Below, in pieces: positions 42,283-52,243 of a DNA stretch of 64,000 nt. The position numbers and the translations under genes were made by a program. This DNA is from Fodinicurvata sediminis DSM 21159 (GTDB taxonomy: Bacteria > Pseudomonadota > Alphaproteobacteria > Kiloniellales > DSM-21159), in NCBI RefSeq assembly GCF_000420625.1, contig NZ_ATVH01000018.1, forward strand, positions 143,270 through 207,269, written 5' to 3'. The notes below the pieces were generated by a model. That model saw only the letters and a program-made list of their open reading frames with translations. It did no database searches and had not been told where the DNA came from. The number at the start of each line of letters is the position of its first letter. The stretch's first letter is position 1.

Positions 42283-43190
42283 TGGAGCTCAGCCTTTTAC
42301 TCGATCCCGGCATACTGGCCCAGGTCCTGGCTCAGGGTTTTGTGCGCGGTTCGATGTATGCGCTGATGGCTGCCGGCCTGTCACTCATCTTCGGCATCAT
42401 GGGCGTGAAGAACTTCTCTCACGGCGAGTTCTTCATGATCGGCGCCTATGTCATGTTCTTCGTGACCGGTGTCATGGGTTTGCCTTGGCCAATGGGGGTT
42501 GCTGCCGCCGCAGTGGTCCTCTTCGGGTTCGGGGTGCTCATCGAGCGCACCCTCATTGCGACTTTGCGTAAACGGGCCGGGCGTGACTGGCTGCTGGATG
42601 CTTTCGTCCTGACCATCGGAATGCTGGTGGTGATGCAGAATCTGGCGCTTATTCTGTTTGGTACGGAGCGGCGTGGTGTAGGTGGACTTGTTGACGGTAC
42701 CTTCGTCTATGGACCGATCATCATTACCTATGAGCGCATGATGATCGTTGCCGTCGCTGTAGCGGTCGGCTTGGCGCTCTGGTCCTTCATTCGTTACAGC
42801 GACCTTGGCAAGGCGATCCGTGCAACCTCCCAGGATCCGGGAGCCGCCCAGACCCTGGGCATCGATATCCAGCGCATCTATACCTACACCTTCGGTATTG
42901 GCGCGGCACTTGCCGGACTGTCCGGTGGTCTGTTGATCTCACTCTTTCCCGCACATCCGACCGTCGGTTTCTATCCGGTCATCAAGTCCATTGCCTGCGT
43001 CATATTGGGCGGGCTCGGCAACATATCCGGCGCGATCATTGCGGCAATGTTGCTCGGCGTGGTCGAGGCCTATTCCGCCTTCTTCATGACCGGCGGCTGG
43101 CAGAACGTGATGACTGCGGTCCTAGTGATCGTGATCCTGATTGTTCGCCCCAGTGGACTGTTCTCTTCAAGCAAGGTGGAAAGAGCATGA
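42282..43190 (+). CDS. Branched-chain/amide ABC transporter permease, LivH type
   Basis: 302 residues from ATG 42282, nine bases after AAGGAG; a GTG three codons upstream is less likely. Eight or so membrane helices. LivH blocks: LAQGFVRGSMYALMAAGLSLIFGIMGVKNFSHGEFFMIGAY (in parts) and the EAA-like loop SDLGKAIRATSQDPGAAQTLGID. It forms half of the translocation channel, with the LivM-like protein encoded four bases back-overlapped downstream. Confidence 0.92.
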   Translation: MELSLLLDPGILAQVLAQGFVRGSMYALMAAGLSLIFGIMGVKNFSHGEFFMIGAYVMFFVTGVMGLPWPMGVAAAAVVLFGFGVLIERTLIATLRKRAGRDWLLDAFVLTIGMLVVMQNLALILFGTERRGVGGLVDGTFVYGPIIITYERMMIVAVAVAVGLALWSFIRYSDLGKAIRATSQDPGAAQTLGIDIQRIYTYTFGIGAALAGLSGGLLISLFPAHPTVGFYPVIKSIACVILGGLGNISGAIIAAMLLGVVEAYSAFFMTGGWQNVMTAVLVIVILIVRPSGLFSSSKVERA

Positions 43191-44167
43191 CCAACGCGAC
43201 TGTGATGACAGCTGGCTTGGGTGTCTGGCACAGCCACGGGGCACATATTCTCAAGATCGTGGTACTGCTGGCACTGCTGATCTTCGCACCCACCCTGATC
43301 GACAATGATTATCTGACCCGCATCTTCATCTCGGCCGTGATGATGGGGCTGATGGCAGCGATCTTCGATCTCATGATCGGGTATGCAGGTCTGATCAATT
43401 TTGGCTATGCCGGATTTCTTGCGATCGGTGCCTATACCTCAGCCCTCGGCTCTTTCCATTACGGTATATCACCTTGGTTGGGTCTTTTGACAGGCGGGCT
43501 TATGACCGCTTTCATCGGTTTTCTTGCCGGTGTTATCACGCTGAGGCTTCGGGGTCTCTATGTTGCGCTTATGACCTTCTTCGTAGGCGAGGCGATCCGT
43601 TTCACGATCTCCAACACACCGGATTTCACACGTGGGATGCTGGGGCTGTCCGTGCCGCCTTTCCCGGATATACTGGGAATCGATTTCAGCCGTGGTGATC
43701 TGCTGAATTACTACTATCTGGTTCTCGTACTGGGCGCCATCATCATGGGATTGATGTGGTGGCTGGTGAAATCGCGTTTCGGCCTGGCTTTCGAGGCGCT
43801 GCGAGAAGACCAGCTAGCCAGCCAGAGCATGGGACTAAACACCACCAAGTACAAGCTGTACAACTTCACGATTGCCAGCTTCTTTGCCGGTGTCATGGGG
43901 GCATACTATGCCCATTACATAAGCATTCTGTCCCCGACTCCGGAAGAATTCGGCGTTTATCGAACAGTAGAAATCCTGACGATCACCTACGTGGGCGGTC
44001 GAGGCACGCTTTGGGGCTCGATCTTTGCGGCCTTCCTGTTGATCGGTTTCCAGGAGTATTTCCGCGGGCTTGGCCCCTGGAGGTTGGTCATCTTCGGCGC
44101 GCTTCTGATTTTCGTGATGCTGTTTGCGCGCAAGGGGTTGTCCGGACTGAAGAAGTATTTCTGGTAA
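43187..44167 (+). CDS. Branched-chain/amide ABC transporter permease, LivM type
   Basis: 326 residues with about nine membrane helices. Blocks typical for LivM: FDLMIGYAGLINFGYAGFLAIGAYTSAL, VITLRLRGLYVALMTFFVGE, FGLAFEALREDQLASQSMGLN and TYVGGRGTLWGSIFAAFLL (each quoted in part). It ends the operon and is followed by a strong hairpin. Confidence 0.92.
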   Translation: MTNATVMTAGLGVWHSHGAHILKIVVLLALLIFAPTLIDNDYLTRIFISAVMMGLMAAIFDLMIGYAGLINFGYAGFLAIGAYTSALGSFHYGISPWLGLLTGGLMTAFIGFLAGVITLRLRGLYVALMTFFVGEAIRFTISNTPDFTRGMLGLSVPPFPDILGIDFSRGDLLNYYYLVLVLGAIIMGLMWWLVKSRFGLAFEALREDQLASQSMGLNTTKYKLYNFTIASFFAGVMGAYYAHYISILSPTPEEFGVYRTVEILTITYVGGRGTLWGSIFAAFLLIGFQEYFRGLGPWRLVIFGALLIFVMLFARKGLSGLKKYFW

Positions 44168-44176
44168 TGCGTTCAC

Positions 44177-44206
44177 GATGGAGCAGGCTACAAGTCCTGC
44201 TCCATC
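44177..44206 (+). terminator. Hairpin after the LivM-type permease gene
   Basis: A perfect 11-bp stem (GATGGAGCAGG 44177-44187, CCTGCTCCATC 44196-44206) with an eight-base loop starts ten bases after the stop codon. The flank is not T-rich, but position and stability suggest the end of the transporter transcript. The following bases to phaZ contain a TTGACA near 44254 with no convincing -10 at normal distance, and TTGAAG with TCTATA at 18 bases near 44308-44337. Confidence 0.65.
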
Positions 44207-44369
44207 GCGCTACTTGTCTCTCAACGCCTTGCAGCTTCCGATCGAGACTGGCTTGACAGCCTCCGGAACATAAAGGGTGTTTCTCTGCTTACGGAATGGT
44301 AACCCTTGAAGGGCAATGATTGGGTGTTCTCTATAGAACTCCCGCTAACAGGGACCTGAAAGGGGCAGT

Positions 44370-45599
44370 ATGCTCTATCGGTTATACGAATTTCAGCAGA
44401 CGGCGCTTCTGCCGTGGCGACTGGCAGGTGAAGTGACCCGCGAGTTGCTCAGCAATCCCTTCCTGCCGGCATCTTACACGCATGCGGGCAAGTCGATGGT
44501 GGCAGGACTGGAAATATTTGATGACGCCGTCCGGCAGCGGCCGCGGCCGGATTGGCGCATCGAGAGCGTTACAGTCGAAGGCCAAAAGCATAGGGTACAT
44601 CGTGAGTGCATCCTGGACCGTCCATTCTGCCACTTGCAGCGTTTCCGTCGCGAAGACGCTGATGATGGCGAATTGCCAAAGGTCCTGCTGGTCGCGCCCT
44701 TATCCGGGCACTATGCCACTTTGTTGAGGGGCACCGTCCAGGCGCTGGTTGCTGATCATGAGGTCTACGTCACCGATTGGCGTGATGCCCGTGAAGTGCC
44801 GCTGGATGCAGGTGACTTCGGCTTCGATGACTACCTTGACGAACTGATGGGGTTCATGAGGCACTTGGGCCGTGACAATCACGTGATCGCGGTTTGCCAG
44901 CCGGCGCCTTTGGTGCTGGCGGCGGTGGCCGTGATGGCAGCCCAGAACGATCCTGCTCAGCCACGGACCATGACCTTGATGGGCGGTCCCGTCGATACAC
45001 GGGCAGAGCCCACGCAGGTGACACGCTTTGCAGAATCAAAGTCGCTGTCGTGGTTCGAGCGGACCCTGGTTACCGAAGTACCGTCTTACTATCCCGGGGC
45101 AGGGCGTCTGGTTTATCCCGGATTCATGCAGTTGAGTGGTTTCATCTCGATGAATCCCTCCCGCCATTTTGATGCACACCTCCAGATGTTCCGCCACCTG
45201 GTCCGCGGAGATGGAGACTCGGCCGCTGCACATCGTGCCTTCTACGACGAGTATCAGGCTGTGATGGACACGCCTGGCCGATACTATCTGGAAACAGTCG
45301 ATCAAATCTTCCAGCGTCATCTTCTGCCCAAGGGGGAACTGGAATGGCAGGGACAGAAGGTCAATCCGGGGAAGATCCACAAGACAGCGCTTCTAACCGT
45401 GGAAGGCGAGCTGGATGATATATCGGCGCCAGGACAAACCCTGGCTGCCCATGACCTCTGCACGTCCCTGCCAGCAGAACAGCAGGAAACCTACATGCAG
45501 AAGGGTGTCGGGCACTACGGTATATTCAACGGTCGACGCTGGAGAGAACAGATCAAGCCGCGGATTGCGGATTTCATACGCCGGCATGCATCCGATTGA
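44370..45599 (+). CDS. phaZ: Intracellular poly(3-hydroxybutyrate) depolymerase
   Basis: 409 residues, no signal peptide, alpha/beta-hydrolase type. It opens with MLYRLYEFQQTALLPWRLAGE and has FLPASYTHAG, VLLVAPLSGHYATLLRGTV, VYVTDWRDAREVPL, and the nucleophile elbow VIAVCQPAPLVLAAV with Cys176 in place of Ser, as in PhaZ1 of Ralstonia. The C-terminal GVGHYGIFNGRRWREQI supplies the catalytic His. It mobilises native PHB granules. No PHB synthase or phasin is in the window. It converges with the DUF1491 gene. Confidence 0.93.
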   Translation: MLYRLYEFQQTALLPWRLAGEVTRELLSNPFLPASYTHAGKSMVAGLEIFDDAVRQRPRPDWRIESVTVEGQKHRVHRECILDRPFCHLQRFRREDADDGELPKVLLVAPLSGHYATLLRGTVQALVADHEVYVTDWRDAREVPLDAGDFGFDDYLDELMGFMRHLGRDNHVIAVCQPAPLVLAAVAVMAAQNDPAQPRTMTLMGGPVDTRAEPTQVTRFAESKSLSWFERTLVTEVPSYYPGAGRLVYPGFMQLSGFISMNPSRHFDAHLQMFRHLVRGDGDSAAAHRAFYDEYQAVMDTPGRYYLETVDQIFQRHLLPKGELEWQGQKVNPGKIHKTALLTVEGELDDISAPGQTLAAHDLCTSLPAEQQETYMQKGVGHYGIFNGRRWREQIKPRIADFIRRHASD

Positions 45600-45622
45600 A
45601 TTGCTGTCATGGCCGGGTTCGG

Positions 45623-45952
45623 TCATGCAAAGGGATTTCGGCCCTGGCGATCTTCCACCTCGATGAGCCAGCTGTCAGGGTCACGCTGTAGGGCCCGCTC
45701 CAGATAGCTTTCCGCCTCGTCCGAGGAAAGCGGTTCTGATCGTGGCACACTGGCCCAGGACAGTTCGCCCTGAAGGTTACGCTGGCGTGTCAGTACCCAG
45801 GCCCGGCCATCAAGCAGGTCGATCTTTATATAGACCTGCCCGTCCATTGCCTCGCCGCGATGGCGCAGCATGGCTGGTGTCCCATCCAGGTTGGCCTGAC
45901 GTATTCCTGCGCCGACCCAGATATGCGTTGGCATGCGCACGTCGTCGTTCAT
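45623..45952 (-). CDS. DUF1491 family protein
   Basis: 109 residues from ATG 45952, overlapping the queG stop by four bases; the longer frame from 45967 lies wholly within queG. Blocks [39 protein letters not shown] and the tail [20 protein letters not shown] fit DUF1491, a small alphaproteobacterial family of unknown function. It is the last gene of the queuosine operon, so a link to tRNA or nucleotide metabolism is possible but unproven. Confidence 0.78.
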   Translation of the reverse strand: MNDDVRMPTHIWVGAGIRQANLDGTPAMLRHRGEAMDGQVYIKIDLLDGRAWVLTRQRNLQGELSWASVPRSEPLSSDEAESYLERALQRDPDSWLIEVEDRQGRNPFA

Positions 45953-47079
45953 GGAGCCCGGTTCCATTCCATCATCACATCAGGGTCCTCTTCCTGAGGC
46001 AGGTATTGTTGCCGCAGTGACTTGAACTCTTCCAGGGGCAGCAGTTGAAGCAGCGCCCACACAGCCATTGCGCGCACCAATGGAGAGGTATCCTCCAGGT
46101 GCTGTGCGGCATGGGGTGTCATATCGCTCCGACCAGAGTTTCCAACGGCGATCAACACGTTGCGCATAAAACGATTGCGCCCGGTGCGCTTGATGGGACT
46201 GCCTGAGAAGAATTCACGAAATGACGTATCATCGAGTGATGCAAGGTAGGCCAGCGAGGGACCTTTGAGGTCCTCGCGTGGGCGCAGCTTCTCTTCTTGT
46301 GTCTCTTGGGCAAACTTGTTCCACGGGCATATCGCCAGGCAATCGTCGCAGCCGTAGATGCGGTTGCCCATGGGCTTGCGCAGCTCTTCAGGGATGTGTC
46401 CCTTGTGCTCGATGGTCAGGTAGGAAATGCATCGCCGTGCGTCGAGTTGAAACGGCGCTGGAAAGGCATTCGTCGGGCAGATGTCCAGACAGGCCCGGCA
46501 ACTGCCGCAATGCTCTTTTTCAGGCATATCTGACGACAGCTCCAACGTGGTGAACACCTCTCCCAGGAAGAACCAATTGCCGAGATCACGTGAAAGCAGG
46601 TTTGTGTGCTTGCCCTGCCATCCGATACCCGCGCTTTCAGCCAGCGGCTTTTCCATGACGGGTGCTGTGTCCACGAACACCTTCACGCCACAGTCCAGAG
46701 ATTCATGCATCCAGCGCGCCAGCTGTTTCAGGCGTTTTTTCACCAGGTCATGATAGTCACGATGGCGCGCGTACACCGAGATACTGCCTCGCTCCGTCTG
46801 CTCCAGTATCTCCAATGGGTCATCTTCCGGGCCATAATTCTGCGCCAGTACGATCACGGAACGCGCCTCAGGCCACAGTGCCTGCGGATGGCGGCGCCTT
46901 TCGTAGGTTTCCGGCATCCATCCCATGTCGCCGTGATATCCGGCATCGACGAAAGCCTTCAGACGTTCACCGGCTTCCTGAGGCTGATCCGCGGGTGCGA
47001 AACCGACGGCATCGAACCCGATCTCAAGGGCGCGCTTCCGGATCTCCGGCTTGATGTCGTCTGGATTAACCACGGCCAC
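45949..47079 (-). CDS. queG: Epoxyqueuosine reductase QueG
   Basis: 376 residues from GTG 47079; the open frame begins at 47187, but that part overlaps queF, and QueG proteins start shortly before the [18 protein letters not shown] block. GTG 47073 is also possible. The cobalamin/substrate domain precedes two [4Fe-4S] motifs, [16 protein letters not shown] and [14 protein letters not shown], each C-x2-C-x2/3-C-x3-C-P type. A C-terminal HEAT-like helical part follows. QueG uses cob(II)alamin to reduce epoxyqueuosine to queuosine in tRNA, a direct consumer of the B12 made by the locus at 17-29 kb. Confidence 0.93.
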   Translation of the reverse strand: MAVVNPDDIKPEIRKRALEIGFDAVGFAPADQPQEAGERLKAFVDAGYHGDMGWMPETYERRRHPQALWPEARSVIVLAQNYGPEDDPLEILEQTERGSISVYARHRDYHDLVKKRLKQLARWMHESLDCGVKVFVDTAPVMEKPLAESAGIGWQGKHTNLLSRDLGNWFFLGEVFTTLELSSDMPEKEHCGSCRACLDICPTNAFPAPFQLDARRCISYLTIEHKGHIPEELRKPMGNRIYGCDDCLAICPWNKFAQETQEEKLRPREDLKGPSLAYLASLDDTSFREFFSGSPIKRTGRNRFMRNVLIAVGNSGRSDMTPHAAQHLEDTSPLVRAMAVWALLQLLPLEEFKSLRQQYLPQEEDPDVMMEWNRAP

Positions 47080-47530
47080 GATAGGCAGCCACCCCTTGGT
47101 CGGGCAGCCAAAGTCCTTCCGGGGGTGGTCCGGATTGATAAAAGACATCGATGGGAATGCCGCCACGCGGATACCAATAGCCACCAAGTCTCAGCCAGCG
47201 CGGTTCAATGGCTTCCTCGAGCCGTTCGGCAATATCCAGGGTGCAGTCTTCGTGAAAAGCCCCGTGATTGCGGAAAGAGCCGAGAAAGAGTTTCAGCGAC
47301 TTGCTTTCCACAAGAAACTGCTCTGGCGCGAAATCAATGACCAGATGCGCGAAATCCGGCTGGCCTGTAACGGGGCAGAGCGAGGTGAACTCTGGGCAGG
47401 TAAAGCGGACCAGGTAGAGCTTGTTCGGATGTGGATTGGGAATGGGGTCGAGCACCGCTTCATCCGGGGAGGTGGGAAGGCGGCTGTCGTCGCCCAGCTG
47501 TGTCAGCCTCAACTCTCTGGTATCGCTCAT
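47066..47530 (-). CDS. queF: NADPH-dependent 7-cyano-7-deazaguanine reductase QueF, type I
   Basis: 154 residues, the short unimodular form. The active-site Cys52 is in [15 protein letters not shown] with Asp59, and the QueF motif [20 protein letters not shown] is intact. It reduces the nitrile of preQ0 to the amine of preQ1, the base inserted by Tgt. It is coupled by overlaps to tgt upstream (four bases) and queG downstream (14 bases). queCDE for preQ0 synthesis are not in this window. Confidence 0.95.
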   Translation of the reverse strand: MSDTRELRLTQLGDDSRLPTSPDEAVLDPIPNPHPNKLYLVRFTCPEFTSLCPVTGQPDFAHLVIDFAPEQFLVESKSLKLFLGSFRNHGAFHEDCTLDIAERLEEAIEPRWLRLGGYWYPRGGIPIDVFYQSGPPPEGLWLPDQGVAAYRGRG

Positions 47531-48675
47531 GAGCTGGCCTCGATCGGTGGAATATCTCCCAGCGCCTGTTCCTGCCGAAAATTATCGACGAAGCACTTCA
47601 ATGCGCCCGCTTCGATGGCACGCCGCAACCCTGCCATCAGTGTTTGATAGTAATGCAGATTGTGCAGTGTCAAAAGGATAGGGCCCAGCATTTCCTGTGC
47701 ACGGAAGAGGTGGTGGATATAGGCACGGCTGTAGCTCCCACAGGCGGGGCAGGGACAGGATTCGTCCAGTGGTCGCGGGTCCTCCTGATGACGTGCGTTG
47801 CGCAGGTTCAGTGTCCCGCGTGGTGTATAGCCGCGAGCTGTTCGTCCGGCGCGCGTTGGGATCACGCAATCGAACATGTCGATTCCGCGCTGGACCGCCT
47901 TCACGATATCATCAGGCGTGCCCACGCCCATGAGATAGCGGGGGCTGTCTGTGGGCAGGAAGGGCAGAGTGAAGTCGAGAACCTGCAGCATGGTTTCCTG
48001 GCCTTCGCCAACTGCCAGCCCCCCAATGGCATAGCCGTCAAATCCGATTTCGGTCAGTTCTTGCACCGACTGGCGGCGCAAGTCTTCATAGACGCTGCCC
48101 TGGACGATACCGAAAAGGCCATAACCGGGCCTTGGTTGAAAAGCCGTCTTGCTGCGGGCCGCCCAACGCATGGAGCGCTGCATGGAGCTTTCTGCATCCT
48201 CGTGGCTGGCCGGGAAGGGGGTGCACTCATCAAAGGCCATGGTGATATCGGCATCCAGGTCATGCTGGATCTCCATGGACCGCTCGGGGGTCAGGAGGTG
48301 TTTGCTGCCATCCAGATGGGAGCGGAAGGTAACGCCCTCTTCGTTCATGTCCCGCAATTCTGACAGGCTCATGACCTGGAAGCCGCCGGAATCCGTCAGG
48401 ATCGGGCCCGGCCAGTTCATGAAGCGATGCAGGCCGCCAAGTCGCTCAACCCGTTCGGCCCCGGGGCGCAACATCAAATGGTAGGTGTTGCCCAGCAAGA
48501 TCTGGGCGCCGCTGGCAGCCACCTGTTCAGGCAAGAGGCCCTTTACGCTGCCGGCGGTGCCGACAGGCATGAAGGCGGGCGTGTCGATCTGGCCGTGAGC
48601 CGTCTCGACCCTGCCACGCCGTGCGGAGTGGTTCGTCGCCAGCAGCGTGAAACCGGTTCCATTATCTGTCGTCAT
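47527..48675 (-). CDS. tgt: tRNA-guanine transglycosylase
   Basis: 382 residues, full length. The active-site Asp of [16 protein letters not shown], the nucleophile region [29 protein letters not shown] and the zinc site [18 protein letters not shown] (three Cys and a His) are present. It exchanges G34 for preQ1 in tRNAs with GUN anticodons. It overlaps queA and queF by four bases each. Confidence 0.96.
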   Translation of the reverse strand: MTTDNGTGFTLLATNHSARRGRVETAHGQIDTPAFMPVGTAGSVKGLLPEQVAASGAQILLGNTYHLMLRPGAERVERLGGLHRFMNWPGPILTDSGGFQVMSLSELRDMNEEGVTFRSHLDGSKHLLTPERSMEIQHDLDADITMAFDECTPFPASHEDAESSMQRSMRWAARSKTAFQPRPGYGLFGIVQGSVYEDLRRQSVQELTEIGFDGYAIGGLAVGEGQETMLQVLDFTLPFLPTDSPRYLMGVGTPDDIVKAVQRGIDMFDCVIPTRAGRTARGYTPRGTLNLRNARHQEDPRPLDESCPCPACGSYSRAYIHHLFRAQEMLGPILLTLHNLHYYQTLMAGLRRAIEAGALKCFVDNFRQEQALGDIPPIEASS

Positions 48676-49700
48676 GTCCGCTCCAGCAGGGAAGAGTCGC
48701 CATAGGAGAAGAAACGATAGCCCTTCTCGATCGCGTGGGCATAGGCCGCCTTCATGCGCTCCGTTCCAACAAAGGCGCAGACCAGCATGAATAGCGTCGA
48801 TTTTGGCAGGTGGAAATTGGTGATCAGGGCATCCACACAGCGGAAGCGATAGCCAGGATAGATGAAGATCCCCGTTTCCCCGTCAAAGGGGGAGAGAGTC
48901 CCATCCTCTGCGGTTGCTGTTTCAAGCAGGCGCAGCGCCGTCGTACCGACGGCAACCACGCGACGCCCTTGGTTGCGGGCTTTAATGACCTGGTCGGCGG
49001 TCTGTTGGGACAGCCGGCCGTATTCCAGATGCATGCGATGCTCCTCGACAGTCTCGACCTTGACCGGCAGGAAGGTGCCGGCCCCCACATGCAGGGTCAC
49101 CCAGGCCATTTCGATTCCGCGGGCCTTGATGCGCTCCAGCAGCGCGTCAGTGAAATGCAGGCCTGCCGTAGGGGCGGCCACCGCTCCTGGCTCACGCGCG
49201 TACGCCGTCTGGTAGTCCTGGTGGTCGCGCGCATCCGAGCCTTCGGGGCGCTGTATATAGGGGGGCAGAGGCATATGTCCCAGGCTTTCCAACGCAGCCA
49301 GAAACGCGGGTCCCGAAAGGGAGAAGGAAAGTTCGATCTCTCCTTCCTCCAACTTGCGAAGGATGCGGGCAGACAAAGCGTCCCCGAACAGGATTTCCTG
49401 ACCTTCGCGCAGACGCTTGCCCGGGCGTGCAAAGGCGCGCCAGTTTCCGGTATCCGTCTGCCTGTGAAGCGTGACCTCGACCCGAACCTGATCGCGTTTC
49501 CCGTATAGTCTTGCCGGGATCACCCGGGTGTCATTGAACACCAGCAGATCATCTGAGCGCAGAAGATCCGGCAGATCGCGAACATGATGATCCTTGATCT
49601 TCGCACCGACATGCAGCAGGCGGGCGCTCTCGCGCGGTTCTGCTGGACGCTGTGCAATCAACTCGCGTGGCAGGTCGAAGTCAAAATCGCTAAGCTGCAT
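48672..49700 (-). CDS. queA: S-adenosylmethionine:tRNA ribosyltransferase-isomerase QueA
   Basis: 342 residues. Signatures: [25 protein letters not shown] at the N-terminus, [60 protein letters not shown] and [20 protein letters not shown] (quoted as family blocks, each under the length limit in part). It transfers the ribosyl part of SAM onto preQ1-tRNA to give epoxyqueuosine. It is the first gene of the minus-strand operon queA-tgt-queF-queG-DUF1491 and diverges from the phosphodiesterase gene. Confidence 0.95.
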   Translation of the reverse strand: MQLSDFDFDLPRELIAQRPAEPRESARLLHVGAKIKDHHVRDLPDLLRSDDLLVFNDTRVIPARLYGKRDQVRVEVTLHRQTDTGNWRAFARPGKRLREGQEILFGDALSARILRKLEEGEIELSFSLSGPAFLAALESLGHMPLPPYIQRPEGSDARDHQDYQTAYAREPGAVAAPTAGLHFTDALLERIKARGIEMAWVTLHVGAGTFLPVKVETVEEHRMHLEYGRLSQQTADQVIKARNQGRRVVAVGTTALRLLETATAEDGTLSPFDGETGIFIYPGYRFRCVDALITNFHLPKSTLFMLVCAFVGTERMKAAYAHAIEKGYRFFSYGDSSLLERT

Positions 49701-49836
49701 GGAGTGCGCCGAGTCATTTCTGGTTAAGGTGAAGAGTGTGGTGGTTTGTTCAGGCTGTATGACACTGCTCTAGCACTCTGCCTCCTGAAGGCAAAGCCCC
49801 GGCAATGGCCGGGCAATGCAGACTGTGGGAGCGTGT

Positions 49837-50598
49837 ATGGTCGATAACTATCCCTATTTGGATGCTCCGCGCCCACTTGCCTTTGCTCACCGTGGAGGGT
49901 CTTTGGAAGGCGAGGAGAATACTCTTGCCGCCTTTGGGCACGCGGTGGCGTTGGGATATCGCTACATTGAGACGGATGTCCAGGTCTCATCCGATGGTGT
50001 TGCAGTGGTTTTTCATGATGACACGCTGGAGCGCACCACGAATGGACGGGGTGCTGTCTCCAGTCACAGTTGGCGCGCGTTACAGAAGCTGCAAACCCGG
50101 CAGGGAGAGCCATTGTGCCGTGTAGAAGAAGCGCTTGAGGCTTTCCCCGACTGTCGCTTCAATATCGATCCGAAATGCGATGCCGTGGTCGCGCCGCTGG
50201 CCAAGGCCATTGTCGACTCCGGGGCTGAACAAAGGGTCTGCATCGCTTCGTTCGAAGAGCGTCGTGTCCATGATCTGCGCAAGCACATAGGTTCGGGAGT
50301 CTGCTGGGCACCGGGGAAGAAGGGGGTTGCCAGGCTTTGGCTTGCGGCGCATGGGATTGGAGTTCCGACAGCCTTTCCCACCGTCCAGGTTCCGCCGCGT
50401 TACAAGGGGATTCCGCTGATCACCCACAGGTTTGTACGCACGGCCCGGAAACGCGGTGTGCAGATCCATGTCTGGACAGTGAACGAACGCGATGAGATGG
50501 AGGCTCTGCTGGATCTGGGTGTTGACGGTATCATGACGGACCGGCCAAGCCTGCTGAAGCAGCTCCTGATCAGCCGCAATCAATGGAATGGAGAATGA
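49837..50598 (+). CDS. Glycerophosphodiester phosphodiesterase
   Basis: 253 residues from ATG 49837, preceded by GGGAG. The TIM-barrel signature is LAFAHRGGSLEGEENTLAAF with the catalytic His-Arg, then YIETDVQVSSDGVAVVFHDDTLERTTNGRG with the second His. The C-terminus VQIHVWTVNERDEMEALLDLGVDGIMTDRP is typical. There is no signal peptide, so it is the cytoplasmic UgpQ-like type acting on deacylated phospholipid headgroups. A short hairpin (CCCGGC/GCCGGG near 49797-49812) precedes it. The next gene starts five bases after its stop. Confidence 0.9.
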   Translation: MVDNYPYLDAPRPLAFAHRGGSLEGEENTLAAFGHAVALGYRYIETDVQVSSDGVAVVFHDDTLERTTNGRGAVSSHSWRALQKLQTRQGEPLCRVEEALEAFPDCRFNIDPKCDAVVAPLAKAIVDSGAEQRVCIASFEERRVHDLRKHIGSGVCWAPGKKGVARLWLAAHGIGVPTAFPTVQVPPRYKGIPLITHRFVRTARKRGVQIHVWTVNERDEMEALLDLGVDGIMTDRPSLLKQLLISRNQWNGE

Positions 50599-50602
50599 GA
50601 GA

Positions 50603-50977
50603 ATGCCCGTCTGGATGGTTATTGGCGGCGTGAGTGCCTTGCTGACGGTCCTGATCGGCGCCTTTGCAGCTCACGGGCTGGAGGCACGACTGGACGAGAA
50701 AGCACTGGGCTGGATCGATACGGCCATTCGTTATCAAATGTTCCATGCCCTTGCGCTGATTGCCCTGGGCATACTTGGCCGCGATCAAAGCCGCACCCTG
50801 GATATCACGGTTGCGGGCTATGCCTTCACCTTGGGAACGCTTCTTTTCTGTGGCCTTCTGTATGCCATGGCACTGGGCGCGCCGCGCGTTCTGGGGGCGG
50901 TGGTTCCGATAGGCGGGCTTGCTTTCCTGGTGGGGTGGGGCTTTTTCATCCGCCATGCCTGGCGGGCGATGGGATGA
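50603..50977 (+). CDS. DUF423 family membrane protein
   Basis: 124 residues from ATG 50603, with GAGAATGAGAG upstream; ATG 50588 within the previous gene is an alternative. Four membrane helices: WMVIGGVSALLTVLIGAFAAHGLE, MFHALALIALGIL, YAFTLGTLLFCGLLYAMAL and VVPIGGLAFLVGWGFF (in parts). The GAFAAHGL and YQMFHALAL motifs are the hallmarks of DUF423 (YgdD type). Function is unknown. It ends three bases before the convergent dcd gene. Confidence 0.9.
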   Translation: MPVWMVIGGVSALLTVLIGAFAAHGLEARLDEKALGWIDTAIRYQMFHALALIALGILGRDQSRTLDITVAGYAFTLGTLLFCGLLYAMALGAPRVLGAVVPIGGLAFLVGWGFFIRHAWRAMG

Positions 50978-50980
50978 AAT

Positions 50981-52123
50981 TCAGGCGGACCAGGGCTGAA
51001 AGTGCTTGCTGAGCGTCAGTGCCTGCGCGTGATAGGATGAGCCTATGCTCGCGCCATAAAGTGTCTCCGGCCGCTCTGCCAGCTTTTCATAGACGAGACG
51101 GCCGACAGCCTGGCCGTCCTCCAGGACGAAAGGCACTTCATGAGAGCGGACTTCCAAAACAGCGCGCGTGCCGCCGCTGCGTTCCTTCTGCCATCCGAAA
51201 CCCGGGTCGAAGAAACCGGCGTAATGGACTCGAAACTCGCCGATCTGGGTGTCATAGGGGACCATCTCCGCCGCATAGTCGGGGGGAATGCGCACACTCT
51301 CCCTTGAGGCCAGGATATAGAACTCGTTGGGATCCAGGATCAACTGATTGCGCGCGCTAACGTGAAGCGGGTCCCAGAACTCTCGCGGGTCATAGGCCCC
51401 GATTCGGGACAGGTCCACGACGGATGTGTGGCGTTTTGCCCTGTAGCCTATCAGTTGGCTTCCTGCGTTGCCCTTCAGGTCCACCGTGAAGACAAGGCCC
51501 TTGCGAATTTCCGCGGTCCCGGGTTGTGCGCCATTCTCGCCAACGATGCCGGCTTCTTCGTGCAGGCGCTGCAAGTCGCCGTCATCCATATCCGGTTGGC
51601 CATGCCTGAGACGCAACTGGTTCAGCCGCACGCCAGGGCGTACCAGCACGCTGAACGCGTTGGGGGCGATCTCAGCGTAGAGAGGGCCACTATAACCGTC
51701 GGGTACCTGGTCGAACTGCTCTGTATTGTCGGCAATCAGGCGGGTGAAGACATTCAGCCTGCCGGTTGACGACTTGGGGTTCGCCAAGCCTGAAATGCCT
51801 TCTGGCAGGTCGAGCTTTTCCTGCAACGGAACGATGTAGACGCAGCCAACCTCGAGTACGGCGCCATTGCTCAGATCGATCTCGTGCATCGAGAGCTCCT
51901 CGATGCGCTCACGGACTGTCTTGTCACGCCCCGGGAGAAAGCTGGCGCGAACACGGTAGGCCGTACGACCAAGTTGCAGATCAAGGCTGGCAGGCTGGAT
52001 TTGGGGCTTGATATTTCCCGTCTCGGATTTGATGGCATCCTTCCGGACCAGTTCCGCTATGGCCTGATCGGGCAGGATGCCCCCTCCCTTTTCCGGGGCA
52101 GATTGCAGCTTTGTCGTGGCCAC
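50981..52123 (-). CDS. dcd: 2'-Deoxycytidine 5'-triphosphate deaminase, two-domain form
   Basis: 380 residues from GTG 52123, which has AAGGGAGGA seven bases upstream. The frame is open far upstream, but that part is antisense to the hydrolase gene at 52244. The protein has GILPDQAIAEL, IQPASLDLQLGRTAYRVRASF, GLANPKSSTGRLNVFTRLI and a second half with RNQLILDPNEFYILASRESVRIPPDYAAEMVPYD (in parts). The length, about twice the E. coli Dcd, fits the tandem-domain DCD family of Alphaproteobacteria. It makes dUTP for thymidylate synthesis. Confidence 0.88.
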   Translation of the reverse strand: MATTKLQSAPEKGGGILPDQAIAELVRKDAIKSETGNIKPQIQPASLDLQLGRTAYRVRASFLPGRDKTVRERIEELSMHEIDLSNGAVLEVGCVYIVPLQEKLDLPEGISGLANPKSSTGRLNVFTRLIADNTEQFDQVPDGYSGPLYAEIAPNAFSVLVRPGVRLNQLRLRHGQPDMDDGDLQRLHEEAGIVGENGAQPGTAEIRKGLVFTVDLKGNAGSQLIGYRAKRHTSVVDLSRIGAYDPREFWDPLHVSARNQLILDPNEFYILASRESVRIPPDYAAEMVPYDTQIGEFRVHYAGFFDPGFGWQKERSGGTRAVLEVRSHEVPFVLEDGQAVGRLVYEKLAERPETLYGASIGSSYHAQALTLSKHFQPWSA

Positions 52124-52243
52124 CAGGCGGTCCTCCCTTGTAAACTGTCTGTTCGTAGCAGTGAGATCATTACTGGGCAACGCCCGGCACGCCATGATCA
52201 CGCCCTTATTCAAAATGATACCCAGCTTCAGGACAGCATTTCT

